DNA from: Acinetobacter schindleri CIP 107287
Lineage (GTDB): Bacteria; Pseudomonadota; Gammaproteobacteria; Pseudomonadales; Moraxellaceae
Direction: 5' to 3'
Assembly: GCF_000368625.1 (NCBI RefSeq)
Contig: NZ_KB849575.1
Span: forward strand, 245,904 to 309,903
DNA length: 64,000 nucleotides
The stretch's first letter is position 1. Each line of letters starts with the position of its first letter. Of this stretch, positions 55,006 through 64,000 are shown in pieces. The position numbers were made by a program, and so were the translations under genes. The notes under the pieces are model-generated. The model had not been told where the DNA came from. It was given only the letters and a program-made list of their open reading frames with translations, and did no database searches.

Positions 55006-55566
55006 TCAGATTTCTTTCGGTTCGCCTACTTCTTCACGTAAATGCTTGCGAATGGTTTCGAACGAGAAATTTTTGCTATCCAGGCGTTTTGGCAGGATAT
55101 AAGCACCTTGCTGACCTTTAACTTTGAAATTAACCAGCATGAATTCAGGTGTATTGTACCATTCATAGATGTCTTTCCAGCCAATCGCACCTACACCTTC
55201 TTGTAGACCCATTTTCTGACGCATCACGATCCCGTGAGGTTGTACACCCAGACGAATACCTTTAATTTCCTGAACTGGAAATTCGTTCATCTTGCGCTTT
55301 ACATACCATTCCAGACCAAAAGTACGGATCAGGTAGTACAGCACGACACACACCAGTGCCACCCAGCAAAAAATCGTAGAATAGTTCTTGAGCATGATAA
55401 TGCCCAGAATAGAAAGTGCCACAACTGCACCCATGATCAGCCAGGCTTTCATGCCAATTTTATTGGTACTGCGCCAGATCATTAGCTGAGCATGACGTTG
55501 TTCCTGTTCTGTCACTTCATAGTTCACAGGCTGTAGGGTATAGGCGTATAAATTTTTCGCGGTCAT
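55006..55566 (-). CDS. YcxB-like inner-membrane protein
   Basis: A 186-residue protein with two adjacent transmembrane helices (about residues 39-60 and 66-86) after a hydrophilic N-terminus. The C-terminal domain fits the YcxB-like family: G-I-R-L-G-V-Q-P-H-G-I, I-G-W-K-D-I-Y-E-W-Y-N-T and Y-I-L-P-K-R near residue 156. Start M-T-A-K-N-L. It is transcribed alone between the reductase and the YccS-type gene. Function unknown. Confidence 0.7.
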   Translation of the reverse strand: MTAKNLYAYTLQPVNYEVTEQEQRHAQLMIWRSTNKIGMKAWLIMGAVVALSILGIIMLKNYSTIFCWVALVCVVLYYLIRTFGLEWYVKRKMNEFPVQEIKGIRLGVQPHGIVMRQKMGLQEGVGAIGWKDIYEWYNTPEFMLVNFKVKGQQGAYILPKRLDSKNFSFETIRKHLREEVGEPKEI

Positions 55567-55651
55567 AGTGAAATTTACAAATTTAAAACTGCAAAAAGTT
55601 TAGCATTATTTGTACCAATTCAGTGAGTATATTGTTCCAAAATCAGTCAAA

Positions 55652-57826
55652 TTATAATGAGGCTAATTCGGTTGCCTGTTCATCACGTTCATGGCTTAAA
55701 CCTTGCTTTAACTGACTGAGTTGATTCAAGATACTGAACATTAAGGACAGTTGCTGCAAAATGATCAGGGATTTCTGGTCTTCATCCTGCTGGTGTGACA
55801 GGCGTTGACGAATATTGTGGATCATATTCTGTGCACTAAGATCGGGCACTTCATCGGCCAGTAATGCTCCACGAATGTCTTCAAGCGCTTGATCTAGCAG
55901 GCTTAAAATTTCCTGATCTTCGATTTTCTCACGATGTGCACCTAGCGCAGCAATATAGCTGATCAGGGTATGATTCAGACAAAGAAATTCGAAAGCCTGG
56001 CTCTTTTGCAAAGGATCAAAATCGGGCTCAGTCGCCAAGGTCGAAATCAGGGAGGCAACTTCAGCATCGGTATTATGTGCAGCGCGACGCACGATCCGGT
56101 AACGCAGACCATTGTTACGCCCAGTTTTATACTGTTCAATCACTTCGCTAAGATAATCGACCTCAGCATTTAAAGAACGTTTGATTGAACGCGGCAGACG
56201 GCGGAATTTCCAGTCAGGGAAGATAAAGCTCACCCCGAACCAGGCAATCGCACAGCCAATGAGGGTATCAATCATCCGTGGCAATGCTGCGGAAAAGCCC
56301 ACGCCATCCAGGTTAAAGTTAATCAAAGCCAGAATGGTGATGAAGGCTGTAGCTTGCGCATACTGCTTGCTGCGTAATTCAAAGAACAGCACGCCACTCA
56401 GGATCAGAAGCAATAATTGACCTTCGATTGAAGGGACAAAATACAGAACGGCAAAGCCCAGGCTAATCCCAATCAATGTGCCGACTATCCGCAGGCGTAA
56501 ACGGCGCTTGGTGGCATTAAAGTTGGGCTGACTCACGAACAGGGCAGTCAGCAGAATCCAGTATCCATATTCGATATTGGTCAGCTGTACAAAGATATAA
56601 GAAATCAGCAGTACAATTGACAAACGCACCGCATGACGGAACAGCACGGATTCCGGGGTCAGATGCTGTTTGATCCTGATCCGGATATCTTCCCAGCCTT
56701 TTAAGTCGTCATCTTTGAGCTGGTTTTCAATATGTTTGGCACGCTCGAACTTAATATTGCGTTCGGTTTCCAGGTTACGTAACTGGGCATCAATCGATTT
56801 TAAGTTCTGATACAGAGAAAATAGTGCATTGATCCAGACTTCATCATACTGCTGTTCCTGACGTAACTTATCCAGCGAATAGCGCAGGTTCTTAAAGGCA
56901 TGTTTAAAACGCGAATTATGCTGGTATGTTTTGCGCTGAAGGATACTTTCGCTCAGGTCCTTACAGGCTTTGCCCTGAATCGACAAAATGCGCTGAAAGC
57001 GGAACAGAATATCGCTATGCTCAAAAATCTTTGCCAGTTTCTGATAATCAATATGCGCTGAGTCCGCCCGCTCATGAATGTCTTGGGCAATAAAATAATA
57101 TTGCAGGCTGCGACGGGTGTCTTTCTGTCCTCGATCTCCCTTGAGTCGGGTCAGTAAAGCAGCTTTCATATCATTAAAAATCGCAATTAATTTGCCATTT
57201 TCAAGTGAAAGTTCAATCATGCTTTGCTGATAACTACTCGATGTCATATCAACATCAAATAGATTCGATTTAGCATAAAGAAAGTTACCGAGCGACGAAT
57301 AGCATTTGGCCAGATTATCTTGTGCCAGACGCGCAGGGAACAGCAGGAAACTGATTGTAGATAACAGGCCATACCACATGGCTCCAATAACCAGCAGGCC
57401 TGCCTGGGTGTACCAGTTATCAAATAATTCTACCCCGAGCATGGAGTAGACCGAGATCACCAGACAGCCATATGAAATCGTAGCATAACGCCGTCCCAGT
57501 GAGCCGAGCAGAATTAAGCCAATACAGGACACGATGAGTGCCAAGGCGAACAGGATCGGATAAGGAAATAATAGATAAACGGCAGAGGCTGTAATAAAGA
57601 AGCCAATATAGGTATAGAGGAGATTCAGAATCCGGACCGAGAAGCGGTCGTCAATATCGCTTAAACCTGCTGCCACCACGCCCAAGGTCAGTGGAATGGT
57701 CATTAACTGCTGACCCATCAGATAAGGCACAAAGGCAGTTCCTGCAAAGGCAATGATCATCCGCAGATTATACATAAAGGTCGTATTGCCGGTGGTTTGC
57801 TTGAAACGAGTGAGCCAGGATTTCAA
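55652..57826 (-). CDS. YccS/FUSC-family inner-membrane protein
   Basis: A 724-residue product from TTG 57826 is preferred because AGGA lies seven bases upstream and the length then resembles E. coli YccS; the frame opens at GTG 57913 with no ribosome-binding site. N-terminal helices (M-I-I-A-F-A-G-T-A onward, with I-P-L-T-L-G-V-V-A-A-G-L-S-D-I-D-D-R) are followed by a cytoplasmic region (about residues 180-390). A second helix set has Y-W-I-L-L-T-A-L-F-V-S-Q-P-N and R-I-V-G-T-L-I-G typical of the FUSC domain. Related proteins such as AaeB export aromatic acids; the YccS substrate is unknown. Confidence 0.88.
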   Translation of the reverse strand: MKSWLTRFKQTTGNTTFMYNLRMIIAFAGTAFVPYLMGQQLMTIPLTLGVVAAGLSDIDDRFSVRILNLLYTYIGFFITASAVYLLFPYPILFALALIVSCIGLILLGSLGRRYATISYGCLVISVYSMLGVELFDNWYTQAGLLVIGAMWYGLLSTISFLLFPARLAQDNLAKCYSSLGNFLYAKSNLFDVDMTSSSYQQSMIELSLENGKLIAIFNDMKAALLTRLKGDRGQKDTRRSLQYYFIAQDIHERADSAHIDYQKLAKIFEHSDILFRFQRILSIQGKACKDLSESILQRKTYQHNSRFKHAFKNLRYSLDKLRQEQQYDEVWINALFSLYQNLKSIDAQLRNLETERNIKFERAKHIENQLKDDDLKGWEDIRIRIKQHLTPESVLFRHAVRLSIVLLISYIFVQLTNIEYGYWILLTALFVSQPNFNATKRRLRLRIVGTLIGISLGFAVLYFVPSIEGQLLLLILSGVLFFELRSKQYAQATAFITILALINFNLDGVGFSAALPRMIDTLIGCAIAWFGVSFIFPDWKFRRLPRSIKRSLNAEVDYLSEVIEQYKTGRNNGLRYRIVRRAAHNTDAEVASLISTLATEPDFDPLQKSQAFEFLCLNHTLISYIAALGAHREKIEDQEILSLLDQALEDIRGALLADEVPDLSAQNMIHNIRQRLSHQQDEDQKSLIILQQLSLMFSILNQLSQLKQGLSHERDEQATELASL

Positions 57827-57976
57827 GATTCGTCCTTCTATACCACTGTCTTTAGATAAAGACTTAATAAGTGTGTGAAAATTTAGCAATAAAAATAAGT
57901 AAATTTGCTTCACAAATCATACTATGCCCTGTGTAAACTTGTCTGCACAGCGCTCATTTAAATTCTAAATATCATT

Positions 57977-59185
57977 ATGTCGACAACAACGACCAATAAA
58001 AACTATGCCATGTCCTGGATCATATTACTGGCATCCCTCACGGCACTTGGCCCGCTTTCTATTGATATGTATCTGTCGGCATTGCCACAAATGGCTGATG
58101 ATTTTGGTGTCACTACCCAGCAGGTGGCAAACAGTTTGCCTGCCTATTTTCTGGGGCTGGCGATCGGGCAGCTGGTCTATGGTCCGGTTAGTGACCGTAT
58201 CGGACGTAAACCGCCATTGTACTTTGGTTTAGCCTTATATGTAGTGGCAAGTCTGCTCTGTGTATTTGCCCAAAATGAATGGAGTCTAATTGCCGCACGG
58301 GTGCTGCAAGCCTTAGGCGGATGTGTCGGTGTGGTAATTGCCCGTGCTGCGATCCGTGATCGCCTGGATATGCATTCAGCAGCTCAGGCTTTCGCCAGCA
58401 TGATGATTGTCAGTACGATTGCTCCAATTCTAGCGCCGAGTATGGGTGCCTGGGTATTACTGGTATTTGAATGGAATATGATTTTTGTATTGCTGATGCT
58501 GTTTGGTCTGGTGATTCTGGCATGCGTACATTTTTTCTTTAAAGAAACCCTGGAGCCAGAACGCCGTTTACAACTAAATTTTACCCAGGTCATGAGCCTG
58601 TATCAGGCAATTTTTCAGGATGAAAGTTTCAGAAAGCCGATGTTTGCTGGTTGTTTTTCCAGTGCAGTCCTGTTCTGTTATATCACCTCATCTTCAGCGA
58701 TTCTGATGGATCATTTTCATTTAAACGAGCAGCAGTTTGCCTATGTCTTTGGTGGCAATGCAGTCGGGATTATGCTGTTTTCTACCTTGAATAAAAAGCT
58801 GGCACATCGGTTTGGGATTTTAAGTCGTTTAAGAATTGGAACGACCTTACAACTTGGTGGCGTAATTGCTTTGTTGGTGTTGGGGATAATTGAGACTGAA
58901 TCTCTAATTCTGGTCATTATGGCCATGTTTATGGTCGTGGCATCCATTGGTTTTACCGGACCAAATGCCATGGCAATTGCGATGTCTGAGCAAGGTACAC
59001 GTGCCGGAACTGCCAGTGCCATTATGGGCAGCATGCAGTTTGCCTGTGGTCTGCTTGGCGGGATTCTACTGAACTTTATGTGGTGGAATCCTTTATTTAA
59101 TATGGCGCTGGTAATGGCGATCTTTGTTGGGATTGCGGCAGCGACCATTTATCGTCTGCAGCTGCCGTCACCTAAAGGGGATTAA
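57977..59185 (+). CDS. Bcr/CflA-family drug exporter (MFS)
   Basis: A 402-residue major facilitator with 12 hydrophobic segments. Motif A lies in G-P-V-S-D-R-I-G-R-K-P (residues 72-82 or so). D-M-Y-L-S-A-L-P follows the first helix, as in Bcr. R-V-L-Q-A-L-G-G-C-V-G-V-V-I-A-R is the family block in helices 4-5. Likely expels drugs such as bicyclomycin, sulfonamides or chloramphenicol by proton antiport; the substrate cannot be fixed from sequence. It diverges from the YccS gene. Confidence 0.92.
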   Translation: MSTTTTNKNYAMSWIILLASLTALGPLSIDMYLSALPQMADDFGVTTQQVANSLPAYFLGLAIGQLVYGPVSDRIGRKPPLYFGLALYVVASLLCVFAQNEWSLIAARVLQALGGCVGVVIARAAIRDRLDMHSAAQAFASMMIVSTIAPILAPSMGAWVLLVFEWNMIFVLLMLFGLVILACVHFFFKETLEPERRLQLNFTQVMSLYQAIFQDESFRKPMFAGCFSSAVLFCYITSSSAILMDHFHLNEQQFAYVFGGNAVGIMLFSTLNKKLAHRFGILSRLRIGTTLQLGGVIALLVLGIIETESLILVIMAMFMVVASIGFTGPNAMAIAMSEQGTRAGTASAIMGSMQFACGLLGGILLNFMWWNPLFNMALVMAIFVGIAAATIYRLQLPSPKGD

Positions 59186-59233
59186 ACGCAGGGACGGCAT
59201 AACTGCCCGGGATAAGCTTACAAGTTCAGGCGA

Positions 59234-59941
59234 TTAGTCATTTAAAAAGACAGCAAAGTCCTCAACCGGCACACGTGGTGTAATGAAAGTATTTACAATA
59301 TCCTCCGGATCTGCATAGCCGAGTGCTATGCCGCAGACCAGTTCTTCATCTTCGGGGGCGCCCACCACGTCTAGCACAATAGGATGAAAATGGTTCCAGG
59401 CTGCCTGCGGGCAAGTATCTAATCCACGTGCTTTAGCTGCCAGCATCACGTTCTGGATCATCATGGAAATATCCATTTTCGAGCCAATGCCTAATGATTT
59501 GTGTACAGTAAAAAATAAACCTACTGGGGCATCAAACAGCTGGAAATTACGCAACTGCTGGCGTGCCATTTTCTCTTTTTCGCCTTTCTGAATATTCAGC
59601 AAGCCATACAGTCCCCAGCCATTTTCACGGCGACGGTCAATAAAAGGTGAAAGCCATTGTTCCGGATAATAAGAGAAAGTTTCTTTATATTGCTCAGCCA
59701 GTTTTGGATTCTGATAAATTTCCATTTGTGCCTGACATACTTTCTCGACCAGTTCATCGCGTTTTTTACCTGTAAGTACATAGACTTTCCAGGGCTGGGT
59801 ATTGGTACCGGAAGGTGCGCGACTGGCAACCGTTAAAATATCTTTCAAGGTATTTTGATCTACAGGCGTATTCAGAAAAGCACGAACTGAATGACGGGAA
59901 GTGATGGTTTGATCCACAGCATTGACGATTGTTTGATCCAT
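59234..59941 (-). CDS. Nitroreductase-family FMN oxidoreductase
   Basis: A 235-residue cytoplasmic flavoprotein. The FMN-binding start S-R-H-S-V-R-A-F (about residues 15-22), A-P-S-G-T-N-T-Q-P-W (about 40-49) and the C-terminal G-I-A-L-G-Y-A-D-P (about 205-213) are typical of NfnB/RdxA-like nitroreductases. Length agrees. These enzymes reduce nitroaromatics or quinones with NAD(P)H; the natural substrate is unclear. It converges with the Bcr-type gene. Confidence 0.93.
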   Translation of the reverse strand: MDQTIVNAVDQTITSRHSVRAFLNTPVDQNTLKDILTVASRAPSGTNTQPWKVYVLTGKKRDELVEKVCQAQMEIYQNPKLAEQYKETFSYYPEQWLSPFIDRRRENGWGLYGLLNIQKGEKEKMARQQLRNFQLFDAPVGLFFTVHKSLGIGSKMDISMMIQNVMLAAKARGLDTCPQAAWNHFHPIVLDVVGAPEDEELVCGIALGYADPEDIVNTFITPRVPVEDFAVFLND

Positions 59942-60831
59942 ATGAATTGTTATTTCCTTGATGATAAGTTCTGACTATAAACTAAACAAATGATAGTAGC
60001 TGATGCGATGAAGTAAGTTCATCCATAAGCAAAGGTTAAACTAAAAATATTGGTTTTTAGGAATTAATCAATACTTCATATCTCTAAAACATGCAGCTGC
60101 ACCTCTTATTCTTGGCTAAATCCAATATTAGCTATCTATAAATTAATTTTTTCTTAAATATCTTGTGATTAAGATAAATAAAACTTTCATAAAAATGTTG
60201 TATAAGCAATATAGACTACAATAATCCTAATAAAATAGATCGAAGCTTCAATGAATCTCCATTAAATATGCGGTATTTATAATGAATTGTTAAAACTTTA
60301 AAATAAGGAAAGATAGATCAAAAAAATATCTATTTATGAATTATTTTTATGAAAAGTCGAGCTATTGTTAATAAAAAACAATAATACAGTGCATTAAGAC
60401 ACCGCATAATGTCCGACTTTTCATCTGAAGGTTCATTCTAAACATTCTGAACGGATCGTAAATATAAAAAACTGTGGTTATCGCGGTATTTCTGTAGCGT
60501 ATCTGTGGGTTTGGAATGAATTTAAAAATATTGTGCTTCGAGATCCTGCAGGATGATGAAGCTTTTATCTCATCTTTCGATGCAGAACCGACTGTTTAAC
60601 AGCCTCAAGATTTCGCACATTGTATTTTTAAGATGGTCTTAGGGTTATATGCAATCTGCCAGATTGCATTAACGAATTTGAATCAGGTGCTGAATTGTTT
60701 TGTTTTTCTAAAAGAGATTACTGTCCGTGTTGACTGATATAGGGTAGGGAGGTGGACATCATCCACTAAACTTAAGTCAAAAGATTACTTTTAGAACAAC
60801 AAAAATTCAGAATCATCTTGGGCAAATAATT
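59942..60831. other. Long AT-rich spacer with inverted repeats, upstream of gltS
   Basis: Almost 900 bases without a credible gene. It contains a distant repeat GAAAAGTCG (60351-60359) / CGACTTTTC (60414-60422) and the palindrome at 60649-60669. The spacer could hold promoters, operators or a small RNA. Confidence 0.6.
60649..60669. promoter_or_regulatory. Perfect palindrome upstream of gltS
   Basis: ATGCAATCTG, one central base, then CAGATTGCAT: ten-base perfect arms, 163 bases before the gltS start. The geometry suits a dimeric regulator. The regulator is unknown. Confidence 0.5.
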
Positions 60832-62070
60832 ATGGATTTTACTTTTAACGCATTTTATACCTTGATTGCTGCAGTGATTGTCTTATTGCTCGGTCGTTTC
60901 CTGGTCAATAAAATCGATTTTCTAAAGCGCTATAACATTCCAGAGCCTGTTGCAGGCGGTCTGGTTGCAGCGATTATCTCCCTGATCATCCACAGCTTGT
61001 GGGGTTACAGTATTACCACAAGCGCAGAATTGCAGACCAGTTTTATGCTGATCTTCTTCGCATCGATTGGTTTGAGTGCAAACTTTGCCAAGCTGCGTGA
61101 AGGTGGTATTGGTCTGGTGATCTTCCTGATCGCAGTTTCAGTGTTCATCATAGTACAGAACACTGTCGGTATGACGTTGGCTAGCCTGTTGGGTATTGAT
61201 CCACTGATTGGTCTGATTGCAGGTTCAATTACACTCACTGGCGGTCACGGTACGGCAGGTGCATGGGGCGAGATTATGGAAACGCAACATGGTATCCAGG
61301 GTGCCCTGGTGATTGGTATGGCCAGTGCGACTTTCGGTCTGATCATTGGCGGTATCATCGGTGGTCCTTTGGCGAAAATGCTGATTAACCGCTATGAATT
61401 AGCCACTCCACGTACTGCGGCTCAGGTTGAAAAACGTGATAATACTCCGCTAGATGTGAATTCAACTGAATACATTCCATTTGAATATCCACACCGCGTA
61501 CGCCTGATTACCGCAGATAATGCGATTACTACACTAGGTCTGTTTGCAGGCTGTCTGGCATTTGCAGAATTTATGACCGGTTTCAGTAAAGGTACTGCAT
61601 TTGAACTGCCAACCTTCGTTTGGGCGCTGGCAGGTGGTGTAATCCTGCGTAACGTACTTGAAGGTGTGTTTAAGGTTAAGGTCTTTGACCGCGCGATTGA
61701 TGTATTTGGTAATGCTTCATTGTCACTTTATCTGGCAATGGCATTGTTATCTCTGAAATTATGGCAATTAGCCGACCTTGCGGGCCCACTGATGGTGATC
61801 CTCGGTGCACAGACTATTACCATGGCACTGTACGCAGCATTTATAACCTTCCGTGTCATGGGCAAAAACTATGATGCGGCTGTCCTGGCAGCAGGTCACT
61901 GTGGTTTCGGTATGGGGGCAACACCGACGGCAGTTGCAAACATGCAGGCCATTACCAATATGTACGGTGCATCACATAAAGCCTTCCTGATTGTACCGCT
62001 CTGTGGTGCATTCTTCGTAGACTTGATCAATGCCACTGTGATTCAGGTAATTCTGAAATTCTTTGTGTAA
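60832..62070 (+). CDS. gltS: Sodium/glutamate symporter
   Basis: A 412-residue inner-membrane transporter with about ten helices in two inverted halves. The family loops are visible: S-I-T-L-T-G-G-H-G-T-A-G-A-W-G (about residues 126-140) and A-A-G-H-C-G-F-G-M-G-A-T-P-T-A-V-A-N (about 353-370). These are the two re-entrant motifs of the ESS/GltS family. Length is near that of E. coli GltS (401). It imports glutamate with sodium. It lies 55 bases upstream of an AGCS symporter on the same strand and may be co-transcribed. Confidence 0.95.
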   Translation: MDFTFNAFYTLIAAVIVLLLGRFLVNKIDFLKRYNIPEPVAGGLVAAIISLIIHSLWGYSITTSAELQTSFMLIFFASIGLSANFAKLREGGIGLVIFLIAVSVFIIVQNTVGMTLASLLGIDPLIGLIAGSITLTGGHGTAGAWGEIMETQHGIQGALVIGMASATFGLIIGGIIGGPLAKMLINRYELATPRTAAQVEKRDNTPLDVNSTEYIPFEYPHRVRLITADNAITTLGLFAGCLAFAEFMTGFSKGTAFELPTFVWALAGGVILRNVLEGVFKVKVFDRAIDVFGNASLSLYLAMALLSLKLWQLADLAGPLMVILGAQTITMALYAAFITFRVMGKNYDAAVLAAGHCGFGMGATPTAVANMQAITNMYGASHKAFLIVPLCGAFFVDLINATVIQVILKFFV

Positions 62071-62125
62071 GGATACATATGCAGAGTCATAACAATAAAT
62101 CTAAGACGGATAGAAAGGATTGAAT

Positions 62126-63601
62126 ATGAATGAACAGCTCAATGAAACCCTGCTGGGTTGGGTCAATGCCCTAAATGGTCCACTTTGGGATTTTCTGGTC
62201 GTCTTCCTGGTGGCAGTGGGTATTCTGTATACCATCATGACTGGGGCCGTACAGATTCGTCTGTTCTGGCACAGTATGAAAGTCATGAAACGCAGCCGGA
62301 ATGAAACCAAGGATGAGCATGGGATTACGCCATTCCAGGCCTTTGTAACGGGTTTGGCTAGCCGTGTAGGTGTGGGTAATGTTGCTGGTGTTGCGATTGC
62401 CATTGCCATTGGTGGCCCAGGTGCCGTGTTCTGGATGTGGTTTACCGCTTTTCTGGGGATGAGTTCGGCATTTGTTGAATCTTCATTGGCACAGCTGTTC
62501 AAGATTCGTGATACCCAGAACAAGCAGTTCCGTGGTGGACCAGCGTATTACATTACGCAAGGTCTGAAACAGAAATGGTTGGGTATCCTCTTTGCTATCG
62601 CACTGATTTTGACGTACGGCTTTGTCTTTAATGCGGTGCAGGCCAATGCGATTATTGGTGCAACTTCACATGCTTGGGGCTGGGATCAAGCGAATCTGAA
62701 CTTGCCATTGGGTGGTTTTGACCTTGAAGTTTCATGGTTAGGTCTATTTCTGGTCTTGATCACTGCGGTGATCATTTTCGGTGGCATCAAGCGGATTGCA
62801 AAAGTTGCTGAAAGCTTTGTGCCATTTATGGCCCTTCTCTATCTGATTGTGGCGCTTTATATTGCTGTGATCAATTACGATATACTGCCATCTATCTTCC
62901 AGCTGATCTTCACTAAAGCGTTTGAGTTTGAAGCTGCTGCAGGTGGTTTCTTCGGTGCCATGGTTTCTATGGCGATGATGATGGGTATCAAGCGTGGCCT
63001 GTTTTCCAATGAAGCAGGGATGGGTTCTGCACCGAATGCTGCTGCTGCGTCGGATGTAAAACATCCGGTGAATCAGGGCCTGGTACAGATGCTCGGTGTA
63101 TTTGTAGATACCTTTGTGGTGTGTTCATGTACCGCGATCATTATTCTGGTGTCTGGACTGTATGAAAATGCCGGATTTGAAGGCGTAACCCTGACCCAGA
63201 TGGCACTAGAAAGCCAGATCGGTGCCTGGGGGGATGACTTCCTGGCATTGATTCTATTCCTGTTTGCATACTCTTCCATTATCGGGAACTATGCCTATGC
63301 AGAAGGGAATGTGCAGTTCATCAATAACAATCCAGGTGTGATGATGATCTTCCGTATTCTGGTGCTGTTCATGGTGTATTTCGGTTCGATTGCCAGCGTA
63401 CCACTGATCTGGAACATGGCAGATCTGTTCATGGGCGTGATGGCAAGTATTAACCTGATTGCGATTCTGTTATTGATGCCATTTATCCTGATGCTTTTGA
63501 AAGATTATACCGGTCAGTTAAAGCGTGGGGTGAAAGAGCCAGTGTTTAAACTGGATCAACATCCTAAGTTTAAAGACAAAGTCAAATCCGATATCTGGTA
63601 A
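62126..63601 (+). CDS. Alanine/glycine:cation symporter (AGCS family)
   Basis: A 491-residue inner-membrane symporter. The frame opens at TTG 62120, but ATG 62126 has AGGA six bases upstream. Family blocks are P-F-Q-A-F-V-T-G-L-A-S-R-V-G-V-G-N (about residues 68-84), F-R-G-G-P-A-Y-Y-I (about 136-144) and G-L-F-S-N-E-A-G-M-G-S-A-P-N (about 291-304). Ten or eleven helices are expected. It takes up alanine or glycine with sodium or protons. With gltS upstream this forms a small amino acid uptake unit. Confidence 0.94.
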   Translation: MNEQLNETLLGWVNALNGPLWDFLVVFLVAVGILYTIMTGAVQIRLFWHSMKVMKRSRNETKDEHGITPFQAFVTGLASRVGVGNVAGVAIAIAIGGPGAVFWMWFTAFLGMSSAFVESSLAQLFKIRDTQNKQFRGGPAYYITQGLKQKWLGILFAIALILTYGFVFNAVQANAIIGATSHAWGWDQANLNLPLGGFDLEVSWLGLFLVLITAVIIFGGIKRIAKVAESFVPFMALLYLIVALYIAVINYDILPSIFQLIFTKAFEFEAAAGGFFGAMVSMAMMMGIKRGLFSNEAGMGSAPNAAAASDVKHPVNQGLVQMLGVFVDTFVVCSCTAIIILVSGLYENAGFEGVTLTQMALESQIGAWGDDFLALILFLFAYSSIIGNYAYAEGNVQFINNNPGVMMIFRILVLFMVYFGSIASVPLIWNMADLFMGVMASINLIAILLLMPFILMLLKDYTGQLKRGVKEPVFKLDQHPKFKDKVKSDIW

Positions 63602-63611
63602 AACCCTATTG

Positions 63612-63642
63612 AAAAAGCCCCGAATCATTCGGGGCTTTTTTA
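63612..63642. terminator. Bidirectional terminator
   Basis: AAAAAGCCCCG / CGGGGCTTTTTT between the converging AGCS and chromate-transporter genes. Confidence 0.93.
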
Positions 63643-63652
63643 TTAATCCAGT

Positions 63653-64000
63653 TTATAAAAAACTGAGATAGCTATAATAGACTGCGAAGCCTGCAATCAG
63701 GCTGAACCAGAGTGGAAGTTTTGACCGCAGCAGGTAAATCATCACGATTACAAATACCACATCTTCCCAGTCTTTCAGATAACTTTGTCCAAGTTGCAGG
63801 ACCAGATAAAGTAACAGTCCGACCACTGCTGCATTAATCCCTGCCACTGCATGACGGATCACAGCTTGCTGCATCAGCCAGGACCAGTAAGGTAAGCTTG
63901 CAAAAATCAGCAAGAATGAGGGCAGGAAGATAGCAATAGTCGCCAGTAGTGCATTAAGCCAGAGCTGATCCGTCCAGTCCAATAAAGCACCAAGATAAGT
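63653..64000 (-). CDS. Chromate transporter (ChrA/CHR family), C-terminal part
   Basis: The minus-strand frame is open to the right edge and shows about 115 C-terminal residues. L-L-A-T-I-A-I-F-L-P-S-F-L-L-I-F and I-N-A-A-V-V-G-L-L-L are typical of the second CHR domain. Several hydrophobic helices follow, ending Y-Y-S-Y-L-S-F-L. The start and most of the protein lie outside the window, so length and domain number (one or two CHR domains) cannot be judged. Members export chromate in exchange or by proton-coupled efflux. Confidence 0.85.
   Translation of the reverse strand, partial: TYLGALLDWTDQLWLNALLATIAIFLPSFLLIFASLPYWSWLMQQAVIRHAVAGINAAVVGLLLYLVLQLGQSYLKDWEDVVFVIVMIYLLRSKLPLWFSLIAGFAVYYSYLSFL

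Overview
The window looks like chromosome of an Acinetobacter species, probably not A. baumannii itself. This rests on moderate-to-low GC, the pilGHIJ-chpA-chpC arrangement, the metG/apbC neighbourhood, hydrophilin-like genes and IS5-family elements. The species is inferred from gene content and was not tested by any search.

Layout. 1-7300: the end of eutC, a multi-pass mechanosensitive-channel-like protein, several small membrane or lipoprotein genes, an HI0933-type flavoprotein, a D-cysteine desulfhydrase/ACC deaminase-like enzyme and a LysE exporter. 7368-9973: AmtB and a secreted metallo-beta-lactamase-fold hydrolase resembling methyl parathion hydrolase. 10088-14430 is a scrambled accessory patch. 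A KAP-type P-loop NTPase gene is split into an N-terminal stub and a C-terminal piece. Between them lie a complete 1039-bp IS5/IS903-type element, a Gln/Asn-rich protein gene, a decayed small secreted-protein gene, a CinA-like fragment and a 339-bp truncated copy of the same IS. The patch ends in a diverged second copy of the metG 3' end. 14731-20969: a lipoprotein, metG, a HEPN-like protein, a hydrophilin-like protein and apbC/mrp. 21151-22007 is a second, intact IS5-family element with a 5-bp direct repeat. 22267-23555 holds a LysE exporter and dcd.

23791-30308 is a four-gene co-directional cluster of large secreted proteins. All four carry the same short motif just after the signal peptide (hydrophobic-x-L-x-x-x-T/E-G-Q/E). 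It is the best candidate here for a poorly described system. Then follow proS, an RND efflux permease with its adaptor, and a coiled-coil secreted protein. 37459-46034 is the twitching-motility chemosensory operon pilG-pilH-pilI-pilJ-chpA-chpC, with a strong hairpin in the pilJ-chpA gap.

46108-50735: dapE, an entericidin-like peptide, a DUF1853 protein, YbaN, an L,D-transpeptidase and a six-gene Val/Asp tRNA array behind a near-consensus sigma-70 promoter. 50803-59941: a DUF2750-like protein, a YdcF-family gene broken by an in-frame TGA, a PepSY/flavodoxin reductase preceded by a Fur-box-like site, a YcxB-like protein, a YccS-family protein, a Bcr/CflA exporter and a nitroreductase. 59942-64000: a long AT-rich spacer with a perfect palindrome, gltS, an alanine/glycine:cation symporter and the C-terminal part of a chromate transporter that runs off the right edge.

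Several genes share themes. The chemosensory operon controls type IV pili. AmtB, GltS and AGCS handle nitrogen and amino acid uptake. The PepSY reductase is probably iron-regulated. The RND pair, Bcr/CflA, LysE and YccS genes form an envelope transport set.
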